A DNA stretch of 64,000 bases from CAVVYV01 sp963752585 (GCA_963752585.1 CAVVYV010000008.1:719306-783305); one strand, 5' to 3'. Positions 8,092 to 17,167 are shown, counted from the stretch's first letter. Translations and numbers: made by a program. The notes: generated by a model not told the origin, from the letters alone.

Positions 8092-8646
8092 ATGTCCCCG
8101 GATCGGTTCAAGGGACTGGTCGAGGCCGCCAGGGAGGGGGACGAGGCAGCCTGGAGCGAGATCTTCGGTGAGCTGGCGCCACCCGTACTCGGCTATCTGC
8201 GAGGAAGCCGGGCACCCGACCCCGAGGACACCCTCAGCGAGACGTTTCTTCAGGCGGCCCGCGACCTGCCGGGCTTCGACGGTGATTGGGGCGCCTTTCG
8301 CGGCTGGGTCTTCGCGATCGCCCATCACCGCCTGCTCGACGCTCGCAGGCACGCCGCCCGGCGCCCGACCGAGCTGATGGCAGAGCCGCCAGAGCCGAGA
8401 ACCGAGCGGCTCCCCGACGCCGCGGAGGAGGCGATTGCCCGGATCAGCTCCCAGGAGGTCCACCGGCTGCTCGGGATGCTCACACCCGATCAGCGATCCG
8501 TCCTCCTGCTCCGAATTCTCGGCGATCTCTCGATCGAGCAGGTCGCACGCGCCCTGGACAAGCGCCCCGGGGCGATCAAGCAGCTCCAGCGTCGCGGTCT
8601 CGCGGCCGTCCGCCGGGAGCTCGAAGGGCGGGGGGTAACCCCGTGA
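8092..8646 (+). CDS. ECF-type RNA polymerase sigma factor
   Basis: The 184-residue protein begins MSPDRFKGLVEAAREGDEAA and carries sigma region 2 (PDPEDTLSETFLQAARDLP, then FRGWVFAIAHHRLLDARRHA). Region 4 is MLTPDQRSVLLLRILGDLSI followed by EQVARALDKRPGAIKQLQRR. Such proteins direct RNA polymerase to alternative promoters, usually for stress or envelope responses. The stop overlaps the GTG start of the next gene, so the two are translationally coupled. The downstream protein has one membrane helix and is the likely anti-sigma partner or regulated membrane protein. Confidence 0.92.
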   Translation: MSPDRFKGLVEAAREGDEAAWSEIFGELAPPVLGYLRGSRAPDPEDTLSETFLQAARDLPGFDGDWGAFRGWVFAIAHHRLLDARRHAARRPTELMAEPPEPRTERLPDAAEEAIARISSQEVHRLLGMLTPDQRSVLLLRILGDLSIEQVARALDKRPGAIKQLQRRGLAAVRRELEGRGVTP

Positions 8647-9395
8647 GCGGTAATGGCGCTTTCGAAGATGAGATGGATCTGATTCGCCGACGGAACCCCG
8701 CGGATGACGAGCTCGCCGCCTTCTCGGCGGCGGTGCGGGCGACGCTGCTCGAAGCGCCCGACCGGACCGCCTCAGCGCTCCTGGTCCCGCAGGTCGCTGA
8801 GGAGGCCAGAGCATCCTCCGCGGACCAATCAGACAGAAGAGCCGCGAGGGAGCACCGGCCGGTTGCCGCTCGCAGGCGCTGGGCACCGATGCTCAGGGTG
8901 GGAATCGCGATCGTCCTGGTGCCGCTGCTGACCGCCGGCTTGGCCGTGGCGGGGGTGAAGCTCCCCGGTCCGGCCGACGATGCCTTCGAGCGCATCGGCG
9001 TCGAGCTGCCCAACCAGGCCGACCCTGAAGACGACGACGGCGGCGCGACGCCGGCCGCTGAGGGGGACGGGACTGAGGAGCCCGGCGCCGCGGGTCAGGA
9101 CAACGCGGCGGAGAAGCGCGGCCAGGGGAAGGCGAAGAGCAACCCCGCCCGCGAGGGTGGGCGCGCCAACGGCACCAACGGCCGGGGTCGGGCGCTAGGC
9201 AAGCGCGGGCTGGCGCCCGGTCAGTTGAAGAAGGACTCCAGCGGCGGCAGCCAGGGCAAAGGAAGGGCGGTCGGGCAGACTGGCTCGACGCCGCCCGGCA
9301 AGGCTAAGTCAAAGCCGGAGAAGGGAAGCGGCGGCTCCGGCGGCGGCTCGGCCAAGGGCGGCGGCAAGGGCGCGGCGAAGCTGAAGAGCAAGTAG
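8643..9395 (+). CDS. Single-pass membrane protein coupled to the sigma factor, putative anti-sigma factor
   Basis: It starts at GTG 8643, overlapping the sigma-factor stop (GTGA), and encodes 250 residues. An acidic N-terminal ~80 residues (EDEMDLIRRRNPADDELAAF) precedes one membrane helix, RVGIAIVLVPLLTAGLAVAG. The remainder is a low-complexity extracytoplasmic tail rich in Gly, Lys, Asn and Ser (KRGQGKAKSNPAREGGRANG; SGGSGGGSAKGGGKGAAK). Position and topology fit an anti-sigma factor, but I see no recognisable zinc anti-sigma motif. The disordered basic tail could bind the cell wall or nucleic acid. Confidence 0.65.
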   Translation: MSGNGAFEDEMDLIRRRNPADDELAAFSAAVRATLLEAPDRTASALLVPQVAEEARASSADQSDRRAAREHRPVAARRRWAPMLRVGIAIVLVPLLTAGLAVAGVKLPGPADDAFERIGVELPNQADPEDDDGGATPAAEGDGTEEPGAAGQDNAAEKRGQGKAKSNPAREGGRANGTNGRGRALGKRGLAPGQLKKDSSGGSQGKGRAVGQTGSTPPGKAKSKPEKGSGGSGGGSAKGGGKGAAKLKSK

Positions 9396-9406
9396 CGCCC
9401 TGGGCG

Positions 9407-10959
9407 CTAGTGCTCCAGGACCAGGCCGAGGAAGCGCTTCGTGCGCTCCTCCTTTGGGTTCTCGAGCACGTCCTTCGGCTTCCCCTGCTCGACGATCACG
9501 CCCTCGTCCATGAAGACGACCTGATCGCCGACGTCTCTGGCGAAGCCCATCTCGTGGGTGACGACGACCATCGTCATCCCCTCGGCGGCGAGCTCCCGCA
9601 TCACGTCGAGCACCTCCTTGATCAGCTCCGGATCGAGCGCGCTGGTGACCTCGTCGAACAGCATCACGTGCGGGTCCATCGCCAGCGCCCGGGCGATCGC
9701 GACACGCTGCTGCTGGCCGCCGGAGAGCCGCTCGGGGTACTCCTCGAGCTTGTCGGCGAGCCCGACCCGGTTCAGCAGCGCCGCCGCCTTCGTCCTCGCC
9801 TCGCCCTGGCCGCGCCTCAGCACCGTCCGCTGGGCGAGGGCGACGTTCTCGATCGCGGACTTGTGTGGAAAAAGGTTGAACTGCTGGAAGACGATTCCGA
9901 TTCGCTGGCGGACGTAGTCGATCCCATAGGCGCTGCTCTCACCCGTGATCTCGTGACCCTCGACCAGAATCCGGCCCTGGTCCGGTGGCTCGAGCAGGTT
10001 GATGCAGCGGAGCAAGGTGCTCTTGCCCGAGCCGCTCGGGCCGAGCACGCAGACGACCTCGCCCCTGGTCGACCTCCAGGTCGATCCCGCGCAGCACCTC
10101 GAGGTCGCCGAAGCGACTTGGTCACTCCCTCCAGCTCCAGCACCGAGTCGGCCATGCTCAGACCGGGCCCCCGGTCGGGCCCCGCGGTCGCCGGCGTGGG
10201 CGTCGGGGCGGGGCCTGCGCCGCCGCCGGTGCGGGAGGTGCGCTCCTGCTGGCGGGCGATCAGCCAGTCGACCAGGCGGGCAAGCGGGATCGTCACAAGC
10301 AGGAAGAGGATCGCCCCGAGGGTGAGCGCCGAGCTGTTGAAGGTCTCGGACTGGATGTCGCGGCCGACCTGGACGACCTCGACGAAGCCGATCACGCTGA
10401 CCAGCGAGGTGTCCTTCATCAGGGCGATGAAGTCGTTCAGCAGCGGCGGGATCACCTTGCGCACCGCCTGCGGGACGATCACCTGGCGCATCGCCTGGCG
10501 GTAGCTCATCCCGAGCGAGCGCGCCGCCTCCATCTGGCCCCGGGGCACGGCCTCGATCCCCGCGCGGTAGACCTCGGCCATGTAGGCGCCGTAGGTGATC
10601 GTGAGCGCGATGATCCCGTACCAGAAGGGGTCAGGCTTCCCGAACCACCGCGGGATGCCGATGTCCTCGGGGATGACGCCCTCGACGGCGAGGGCGCCGA
10701 GGCCTCCCGAGACGAGCAACAGGATCAGCAGCAGCGGGATGCCGCGGAAGGCGTCGATGTAGGCGATCGTCAGCCAGCGCACCGGGGCGAGCGGCCTTAC
10801 CCGGCAGTTGGCGCAGCAGCGCCAGGACCAGGCCCCATACCAGCGAGAGCACCCCCGCGATCACCGAGAGCTGGATCGTCTGCCAGAAGCCCTCGAGGAT
10901 CGCGCCGAAGTTGTCGGTGAGATGTTGACGTCGAAGTACTGCTCGATGATCACGTCCAT
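9407..10959 (-). CDS. Polar amino-acid ABC importer, permease and ATPase apparently fused (four frame breaks)
   Basis: The start at ATG 10959 follows AAGGAGACCCA and gives MDVIIEQYFDVN. The permease part has the family signature EVYRAGIEAVPRGQMEAARS and LGMSYRQAMRQVIVPQA. A Gly/Pro/Thr linker (TGGGAGPAPTPTPATAGPD) then runs without a stop into the ATPase (MADSVLELEGVTKS). That part has Walker A GPSGSGKSTLL, signature LSGGQQQRVAIA, Walker B VMLFDEVTSALD and switch VVTHEMGFARD. Breaks lie near 10925, 10797, 10110 and 10065. The ~517-residue length matches known permease/ATP-binding fusion proteins, but two separate genes starting at 10959 and 10155 remain possible. The substrate is probably a polar amino acid. 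Confidence 0.82.
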
Positions 10960-11057
10960 TGGGTCTCCTTCCGCGGAGCGCTCGCCGATTCGAGGCCGAG
11001 GAGGAGGCTAGTTAACGGCCGGGAGCGCCGGGCGCGAGGCGCGGCACCCGGAACGCG

Positions 11058-11081
11058 AAGGGGCGCCCGGAGGCGCCCCTT
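11058..11081 (-). terminator. Hairpin between the substrate-binding protein and permease genes
   Basis: AAGGGGCGCC (11058-11067) pairs with GGCGCCCCTT (11072-11081) around a 4-nt loop, just after the binding-protein stop. Being between genes of one transport system, it may act as a partial terminator that keeps the binding protein more abundant than the membrane parts. Confidence 0.65.
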
Positions 11082-11105
11082 CCGCGATCCATCTGATTCG
11101 GCCTG

Positions 11106-11963
11106 CTAGCCCGCCACGGTGGTGGTCCCCTCCAGCACCTCCGCCGGGGGCTCGGTCCCCGGGAAGTACTGCTCGTAGAGGTCCGCGAGCGTGCCGTCGT
11201 CCTTGAGCTCCTGGAGCGCTCCGTTGACGGCCTCGCGCAGGGCGTCGTTGTCAGGGGCGAACGGGAGCCCGTAGAGCTCGCTGGTGACGATCTCCTGGGC
11301 GATCTGGATGTCGCCACCGGCCGTTGACTCGGTTGCGTCCACCGCGACCGGCTGGTCGATGATCACCGCGTCGACCTGGCCGTTGCGGAGCGCGGTGATC
11401 GCGTCGGGTCCCTCGGGGAACCCGCGAACCTGGGAGGCGGGGGTCTCGTCGTTCGCGTAGTCCTCGCCGGTGGTTCCGTCCTGCGCCCCCACGGTCGTGC
11501 CGGCGAGGTCGTCCACGGTGGTGATCTCGGTGTCATCGGCCGCCACGATCAGGGACTGATTGGCCTGGTAGTAGGGGTCCGAGAAGTCGACGGTCTGCGT
11601 CCGCTCCGGCGTGATCGTCGACGCGGCCACCGCCATGTCGAACTTGCCCTGGGCGGTGTCGCGGAAGATCGTGTCGAACGAGGTGTCCTGGTAGGTCACG
11701 TCGAGGCCGAGGTTCTCGGCGATCGCGTTTACGACCTCGATGTCGTAGCCGGTGATGTCGGGGGGCTTGCCGATCTCGAACGGCGGGAACGGCGTGTCGG
11801 TTCCGACCAGGAGTTGGCCCTCCTGGATCAGACCGAGGTCCGCGCTCGCGGCCGTCGTGTCGCCGCCGTCATCGTCATCGTCATCGCCGCATCCAGCGAC
11901 GAACGCGCCGCCGGCGAGCAGCGCGATCGCCGCCAGCAGCACGGGAATTCGCGGTCTCATCAT
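11106..11963 (-). CDS. Amino-acid ABC transporter substrate-binding lipoprotein
   Basis: The start at ATG 11963 follows GGGGAG and gives a 285-residue protein with a lipoprotein signal peptide (LLAAIALLAGGAFVAGCGDD; lipobox cysteine at ~26). An Asp-rich stretch and then a family 3 solute-binding fold follow: LLVGTDTPFPPFEIGKPPDI, TGYDIEVVNAIAENLGLDV, VDFSDPYYQANQSLIVA, and the C-terminal LKDDGTLADLYEQYFPG. It captures a polar amino acid outside the membrane for the permease/ATPase encoded next. No frame break is visible. It is divergent from cysM, raising the possibility of cystine or another amino acid as substrate, which is only a guess. Confidence 0.93.
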   Translation of the reverse strand: MMRPRIPVLLAAIALLAGGAFVAGCGDDDDDDGGDTTAASADLGLIQEGQLLVGTDTPFPPFEIGKPPDITGYDIEVVNAIAENLGLDVTYQDTSFDTIFRDTAQGKFDMAVAASTITPERTQTVDFSDPYYQANQSLIVAADDTEITTVDDLAGTTVGAQDGTTGEDYANDETPASQVRGFPEGPDAITALRNGQVDAVIIDQPVAVDATESTAGGDIQIAQEIVTSELYGLPFAPDNDALREAVNGALQELKDDGTLADLYEQYFPGTEPPAEVLEGTTTVAG

Positions 11964-12112
11964 CAAGTTCGACTCCCCTGGTTGGGTGGTAAGTGGTCTT
12001 AGGCACGATATCCCGCCAACGGCGGGCTTGCGTGCGTCAGGCGCCCATTCCGGTACAAGGCTGACCGGCGCAGATTCCGCGCGCAGCACTACACTTTTTG
12101 AAGTTGGAGACG

Positions 12113-13081
12113 ATGCTTGAAGAACCGCTCCTAAATCGTCCCTGCGGCGGGCACTTCGAGAACGTGCTCGAGGCGATCGGCAACACGCCGCTCGTCGAGT
12201 TGCCGCGCCTTTCTCCAAAGCCCGGGGTCCGGATCTGGGCGAAGCTCGAGGGCCGCAACCCGACCGGCTCGGTCAAGGACCGGGTCGCCAAGTTCATGAT
12301 CGAGGACGCCGAGGAGAAGGGCGCGATCGAGCCCGGCCAGACGATCCTCGAGCCGACCTCGGGCAACACCGGGATCTCGCTGGGGATGATCTGCTCGCGC
12401 AAGGGCTATCCGCTGAAGGTGGTGATGCCCGACAACGTCACCGAGGAGCGGATCCAGCTGCTGCGGATGTACGGAGCCGAGATCATCTCCTCCGAGGGGG
12501 CGAAGGGCTCCAACGGCTCGGTCGAGCTCGCCTTGGAGCTGGCCCAGGGCGACGCCTCCTACTACATGCCCTACCAGTACGGCAACGAGGCGAATCCGCG
12601 CGCCCACTACGAGGGGACGGCGCCGGAGATCCTCGACGAGCTGAGCGAGGTCGCCGCCTTCGTCGGCGGCCTCGGCACCGGCGGCACCCTGATGGGCAAC
12701 GGCCGCCGGCTGAAGGAGGCGAACCCGGAGACGAAGATCGTCGCCGCCGAGCCGCCGCAGGGCGAAATAGTCACGGGCCTGCGCTCGCTCGACGACGGCT
12801 TCATCCCGCCGATCATCGACCTCTCCATTCTCGACCGGAAGATCCTGGTCTCGAACCGCGACTCGATCGTCTGGACCCAGAAGCTCCTCCACGAGGAGGG
12901 CCTGTTCGCCGGGGTCTCGGCCGGAGCGATCGCCTACGTCGCCGACCGGATCGCCGGCGAGCTCGACGAGGGCAACGTCGTCTTCCTCGTCCCCGACGAC
13001 GGCTGGAAGTACCTCTCCTCCGGCGTCTACACGCGGCCGGTCGAGGAGCTCGAGAAGATCGACTCCACCGTCTGGTGGTAG
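12113..13081 (+). CDS. cysM: CysM-type cysteine synthase, likely O-phosphoserine/CysO-dependent
   Basis: This fold-type II PLP enzyme makes cysteine. The chosen start, ATG 12113, lies behind TTGGAG; an in-frame TTG at 12098 is an alternative. Key elements are the PLP lysine in NPTGSVKDRVAKFMIED, the substrate loop EPTSGNTGISLGM, and the phosphate-binding VGGLGTGGTLMG. The C-terminal half resembles mycobacterial CysM closely: GLRSLDDGFIPP contains the arginine that selects O-phosphoserine in M. tuberculosis (R220 there), and DDGWKYLSSGVYTR matches its C-terminal lid. With a sulfur carrier, an E1-rhodanese and a JAMM protease nearby, the CysO-thiocarboxylate route is the best-supported reading. 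Confidence 0.92.
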   Translation: MLEEPLLNRPCGGHFENVLEAIGNTPLVELPRLSPKPGVRIWAKLEGRNPTGSVKDRVAKFMIEDAEEKGAIEPGQTILEPTSGNTGISLGMICSRKGYPLKVVMPDNVTEERIQLLRMYGAEIISSEGAKGSNGSVELALELAQGDASYYMPYQYGNEANPRAHYEGTAPEILDELSEVAAFVGGLGTGGTLMGNGRRLKEANPETKIVAAEPPQGEIVTGLRSLDDGFIPPIIDLSILDRKILVSNRDSIVWTQKLLHEEGLFAGVSAGAIAYVADRIAGELDEGNVVFLVPDDGWKYLSSGVYTRPVEELEKIDSTVWW

Positions 13082-13102
13082 CCGAGCCGAGGTCACCGGG
13101 GG

Positions 13103-13475
13103 ATGTCAGTTCGCACCGAGGGCCTGGACCACGTCGCGATCGCGGTCTCCGATCTCGACCGCGCCGAGGAGTTCTACCGTGAGGTCCTCGGGCTCGAGCG
13201 GGTCCACGAGGAGTGGGATCCGCCGCGGGTGCTCGCCTCCGGCGGCAGCGGGATGGCCCTGTTCCCGGCCGGCATCGCACGACGACGACGTGGTCGGCGC
13301 CCCAGGCATCCTCCACTTCGCCTTCCGGGTGGACCGCGCGGCGTTCGAGGCGGCGCAGTCCGAGCTCGCCGAGCGCGGGATCGACTTCCGGTTCTCGGAT
13401 CACGGGGCCGCCCATTCGGTCTACTTCAGCGACCCGGACGGCCACCAGCTCGAGCTGACCACCTACGAGGTCTAG
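13103..13475 (+). CDS. Glyoxalase/VOC-family metalloprotein (one frame break)
   Basis: The start at ATG 13103 gives MSVRTEGLDHVAIAVSDLDR, a typical VOC N-terminus with a metal-binding histidine. The second half, FRVDRAAFEAAQSELAERGI and SVYFSDPDGHQLELTTYEV, contains the conserved FxDPDGxxLEL end with the metal-binding glutamate. An indel near 13275 (GGCATCGCACGACG) separates the halves. The repaired length is ~123 residues, normal for a single-domain glyoxalase or lactoylglutathione-lyase-like protein. The substrate cannot be read from sequence. It lies 22 nt downstream of cysM. Confidence 0.82.
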
Positions 13476-13484
13476 CCGATCAAT

Positions 13485-14317
13485 ATGGCCGAGAAGGAGC
13501 TCAGGGCAGGCGCCGCCAGCGGAGGCGGTGAGCAGGGTCGCCGAGCGGGTCACGCGAGCTGGCGTCCGGCTACGAGCCGCCGGACTTCGCCGAGGTGCCG
13601 AACCCCGACGCCGCCCTCTTCCTGACCGCGATCGACCACCGGACCGGCTTCGAGGAGAGCCACGAGGTCGACGGCGCCGGCCCCTACGAGGGCAGCGCCC
13701 TGCTCTGGGCGCTCGGCCTCCGCGCCGAGCGTCGGGCGCCGGGGGCGCTCACCGCCCGCTCGCTGCTCGGGTGTCGACCCGGCGGCGATCGCCGCCGTCT
13801 TCCGGATCGGCGGCGAGTCGCTCGCCGACCCGGAGCGCCGCGCCCAGCTCTGGGACGACCTGGCGCGGGGCCTGATCGAGAACTACCAGGGTGAGGCGAC
13901 CGCCCTGATCGACGCGACCGGAGGGCGGCTCGGCGGGCGAAGCGGCGCGCTCAGGCACCTGGGCGGCTTCAAGGCCTTCTCCGACCCCCTTCAGAAGAAG
14001 AGCTTCCTCGTCTGCAAGATCTGGGAGCGGCGCGGCTGGCTCGACGGTGGCGGACCCGGAGAACTGGGAGGTCTCGGCCGACAACGTGCTGATGCGGCTC
14101 GCCCTGCGCTCCGGGCTGGTCGGGGAGGGGGAGGTGGAGGAGGTGAGGGCCGCGACCCGCGCCGCCTTCAAGGCGGTCGCCGATCGAGGCCGGGATCTCG
14201 CCTCCGGTGCTCGACGACCTCCTCTGGGAGCGGGGCCGCGAGGACTCCGACCTGCTCGGGCGCGAGGGCGGCGATCTGAGCGAGCCGCCGCGCGCCGCGG
14301 ACGCCGACTTCTATTGA
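13485..14317 (+). CDS. Conserved hypothetical protein, family not recognised (about four frame breaks)
   Basis: The repaired product is ~270 residues. Readable blocks are LASGYEPPDFAEVPNPDAAL, DHRTGFEESHEVDGAGPYEG, DPAAIAAVFRIGGESLADPE, LGGFKAFSDPLQKKSFLVCK, the following IWERRGWLDVADPENWEVSA, DNVLMRLALRSGLV and a C-terminus ending DDLLWERGREDSDLLGRE. The style (helical, a DPLxKKSFL motif and a later DxxxMRLALRxG) recalls helix-hairpin-helix glycosylase-like or queuosine-salvage-like proteins, but I could not place it. Breaks lie near 13560, 13772 (CTCGGGTGTCGAC), 14046 and 14190, mostly extra Gs. The start may be ATG 13485 or GTG 13528. It sits between the glyoxalase and the JAMM protease. 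Confidence 0.6.
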
Positions 14318-14334
14318 GTCAGACTCCCTCGTCG

Positions 14335-14772
14335 ATGCGAATCCCCCGCGCCATCTTCGACGAGCTGCTCGCCCACGCCCGCGAGGAGGCGCCGAACGAG
14401 GCCTGCGGGCTGATCGGCGGCAACGATGGCCGCGCCGAGACCGTCTACCGGGCGCGGAACGCCGAGGCGAGCCCGCTCCGCTACAACCTCGATCCCAAGG
14501 ACCAGTTCCGGATCATGAGCGAGATCGAGGAGCGCGGGGAGGAGCTCGCCGCGATCTACCACTCCCACACGGCGAGCCCGGCCTACCCGTCGCAGACCGA
14601 CATCAACCTGGCGCTGATGGACCGCCGGGAGGACGGCGAGGTGGTCGGCCAGGAGCCCCTGTTCCCCGGCGTCGTCTACCTGATCGCCTCGCTGGCGGAG
14701 GGCGAGGCGCCCCTTCGCGGCTTCCGGATCGACGGGGACGGCGTCACCGAAGTCGAGCTCACGGTCGAGTGA
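14335..14772 (+). CDS. mec: JAMM/M67 metalloprotease, Mec+-like CysO processing peptidase
   Basis: The 145-residue protein begins MRIPRAIFDELLAHAREEAP and has the full JAMM zinc site: a glutamate in NEACGLIGG and HSHTASPAYPSQTD (HxHx7SxxD). In mycobacteria Mec+ cuts cysteine from the C-terminus of CysO-Cys, and related bacterial JAMM proteases trim extensions that mask the GG end of sulfur carriers. Both jobs fit here: the CysO-like carrier in this window ends GGSHA, and a CysM-type synthase is encoded 1.3 kb upstream. The gene is intact, and its TGA overlaps the GTG of the next gene. Confidence 0.93.
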   Translation: MRIPRAIFDELLAHAREEAPNEACGLIGGNDGRAETVYRARNAEASPLRYNLDPKDQFRIMSEIEERGEELAAIYHSHTASPAYPSQTDINLALMDRREDGEVVGQEPLFPGVVYLIASLAEGEAPLRGFRIDGDGVTEVELTVE

Positions 14773-15283
14773 GCGACGAAGGGGGGACACCGCTCACCTG
14801 CCCGCGCTGCGCGCTCGCCCACTCGGTCGACGAGCGCTTCTGCCGCAACTGCGGGATGCCGCTGGTCTATGCCGGCACCCGCGAGGAGGAGCCGATCACC
14901 GACGCCCACGAGAGGGCGCGGAAGATCCGCCCCCAGTACGCGCGCGGTGACCTCGTCAGGGTCACCGGCGGCCGCAACCTGGCCGACTCCGAGTTGATCC
15001 AGGGCATCCTCCTCGACCAGGGGATCCCGTCGGTGCTGCGGCGCACGCGCGGCTTCGACGTCCCCGACTTCCTCGCCGCCGGCCCCCGCGACGTCCTCGT
15101 CCCCGAGTCGGGCTACGAGGCGGCCCGGGAGCTGCTCGGCGGCGCCGACCTGCTCACCGCGGAGGCCGAGCCCGGCGTCGCTGCCCGGGATCGGGTCCCC
15201 GGGGCGGCTAGCGGCGTGGCTCCTGGCGGCGGTCCTCTTCGCCGGAGCCCTGGTCTGTCTTCCTCTACCAGGCGACGGGGTAG
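14769..15283 (+). CDS. Zinc-ribbon and DUF2007-like protein with C-terminal membrane helix (two frame breaks)
   Basis: The start at GTG 14769 overlaps the mec stop. The N-terminus carries a zinc ribbon (CPRC near residue 11, CRNC near 26). A domain follows with GDLVRVTGGRNLADSELIQG, ILLDQGIPSVLRRTRGFD and GPRDVLVPESGYEAARELLG, resembling the putative signal-transducing DUF2007 fold. Breaks near 15180 and 15257 hide the C-terminus, which repairs to one membrane helix (LAAWLLAAVLFAGAL) and ends YQATG at a TAG at 15281-15283. It is probably tail-anchored with the ribbon in the cytoplasm. The 3' end overlaps the convergent gene by 19 bp. Function unknown. Confidence 0.7.
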
Positions 15284-16168
15284 GTCCCCGTTGTCGAACC
15301 ACTCCGACGGGGTCCCGAGGTCGAGCTCGGGAGGGGTCGGCAGGTCCAGCTCCTCGCGCACCCGTCGCGGCGAGGTGCGGTTGAGCGCCTCGCTCAGCGA
15401 GGGCGCGTCGATGCGCTCGGACTGCCGGTAGACGATCTCGTCGAGCTGCTCGCGCCAGGCGCGCTCGATCTTGCCCAGCGGCGCCTCGAACGCGAGGGCA
15501 AGGTTGCTCTCGGGCCCCTCGCGGCGCAGCCTCGCGACCAGCATCGCGCACGCGTCGGCGCCCGCGTGCCGGTCGAGCAGGTCGAAGATCGTCCCGCCCA
15601 GGATCACGGCGTCCCGCCGGGTCGGCGGGAACCGCGGGCGCTCGCCCTCGCGCAGCCGGGTGATCACCGCGGCGCGGAAGAGCGAGGTCTGCCCGGTGAA
15701 GTACTGCGCCGCTCCCTCGATCAGCCAGGCCCAGCGGAGGTAGGTGAGAAACCGCCGCGGCGTCCACATCGGGGGCAGCCGGTCGTTGTTCGCGGCCAGC
15801 ACCAGGTGGCAGTACATCCGCTCGGCGGTCCCGCGGAGGGCGGTGAGAGAGTCCTCGCCGGCCGCGCGGCGCTCGGTCCAGTAGTCGTTGAGGACGTGGA
15901 TCTCGCCGGCCATCGGCCAGCCGGCGAGGTAGCGGCGCCCGGCCGGGGCGGCGGACCAGCGCACCGCGGGCAGCAGCGGGTGGGCGGCCGAGAGCCAGGC
16001 GGGGTTGTCGTGGATCACCACGGTGACGTCGCCGGGCGCCTCGGGGAATCGCTCCTCCAGGCGCAGGCGCAGGTCCTCGAGGCGATCGAGGATTCGCTGC
16101 GCGCAGCCGGTGTCGGCGTCGTCGTGGCGCGCGGTGAAGCTGAGGGAATCGGTCTCGACCCAGGCCAT
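15265..16168 (-). CDS. Hypothetical protein, peptidase-MA-like without a clear HExxH (one frame break at 3' end)
   Basis: The start at ATG 16168 gives MAWVETDSLSFTARHDDADT, and the repaired protein has ~300 residues. The middle reads RMYCHLVLAANNDRLP and LRWAWLIEGAAQYFTGQTSL, a layout like gluzincin peptidases in which a helix with histidines precedes a WxxEGxAQYF helix. The zinc HExxH is not present, so activity is doubtful. An extra G near 15278 breaks the end; repaired, it finishes FDNGTYPVAW at the TAG at 15265-15267. Function not recognised. Confidence 0.65.
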
Positions 16169-16224
16169 GTTGTTAACGGGTTGCTCCTCGGCTTCGCCTG
16201 CGGAGCACCCTCGCGCTCACGAGG

Positions 16225-17167
16225 CTACTCCCGGGCTCGGGCGCGCTCGAGCTCCAGCTCGGTGCTCACGCCCAGCGACGCCAGCGCGTCGTGGGCCTCG
16301 TCGAGGCTGGCGGCGGGGGCGACCGCGTGGGCGAGCGGAGCGCACGGACTCGACCGCCTTCCGGGGATCGAAGAAGAAGGTGAGCGCCCCGAGCGGGGTG
16401 AGCTCGACCGTCCGCCTGCCGCTGCGGATCGTCGCCGTGCCGCGCTCGCCGCGGGCGCAGCGGACCGCCTGCAGGCTCGCCTCGGTCGGGACGGTGGCGG
16501 CCGCCGCCTCGACCAGCTCGCAGGCGCTCGGGGTGAGGGCCCAGGCGCCGAGCAGGGCGCCCGCCGTCCCCAGGTCGTCGATCCGCTCGAGCACCTCCGC
16601 CAGGAGTGAGCTCGCCGTCGCAGCCCGGGCCGTAGACGGCGCGCGATCGCGGTCAGCTCCGGGTCGAGCTTGGTCGCGGCGGCGAGCATGATCGCGTCGC
16701 AGAGCGGGCTCGCCAGCCCCGGCTCGTCGCCGTGGGCGAGGACGTCGCCGCCGACGTCGATGAAGGCGACCGCGTCGCAGCCGAGCTCCCGCGCGGCCTC
16801 GCTGATCCCGCGGGCGGTCGCGCCCGGCCCGCCGGTGATGTCGAGGAGCAGGGTGGGCCTGCCGAGGTGCTCGGCCATCCGCGATTCGGCGAAGTGGACG
16901 CCGTCCGAGCTCGACCGTCTCGGCGCTCCGCCAGCACCGCCGCCGAGCCGAGCGGCCGGCCGCCCTCGATCTCGGCAAGCGATCGGGGGCCCGGCCGGGG
17001 GTCGATCGGCGAGCGCTCCCAGGCGACCCCGCCGAGGATCCATTCCGTGCCCAGATCCTCGACCAGCTCGGTGAGGGCGAGGGCGCCGACCACGTCGCCG
17101 CCGCCGCCCATTCCGATCAGGAGGGCGCGGTCGCTGTCTTTGAGGGAGTCGAGAACGGCCAGCCGAG
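16225..17167 (-). CDS. DUF1152-family protein (several frame breaks)
   Basis: Readable blocks are LLIGMGGGGDVVGALALTEL, GGVAWERSPIDPRPGPRSLA, GVHFAESRMAEHLGRPTLLL, DITGGPGATARGISEAAREL, AFIDVGGDVLAHGDEPGLAS and PLCDAIMLAAATKLDPELTA. A C-terminal block, TVELTPLGALTFFFDPRKAV, is followed by EAHDALASLGVSTELELERA. The Gly-rich GGGGD start and DVGGDVLAHGDE are hallmarks of DUF1152, a family of unknown function found in archaea and actinobacteria. At least four single-base breaks occur (about 16900, 16640, 16350 and nearby). No standard start codon is in the right place just after the DUF1802 stop; GTA at that spot may be a miscalled GTG. Confidence 0.72.
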
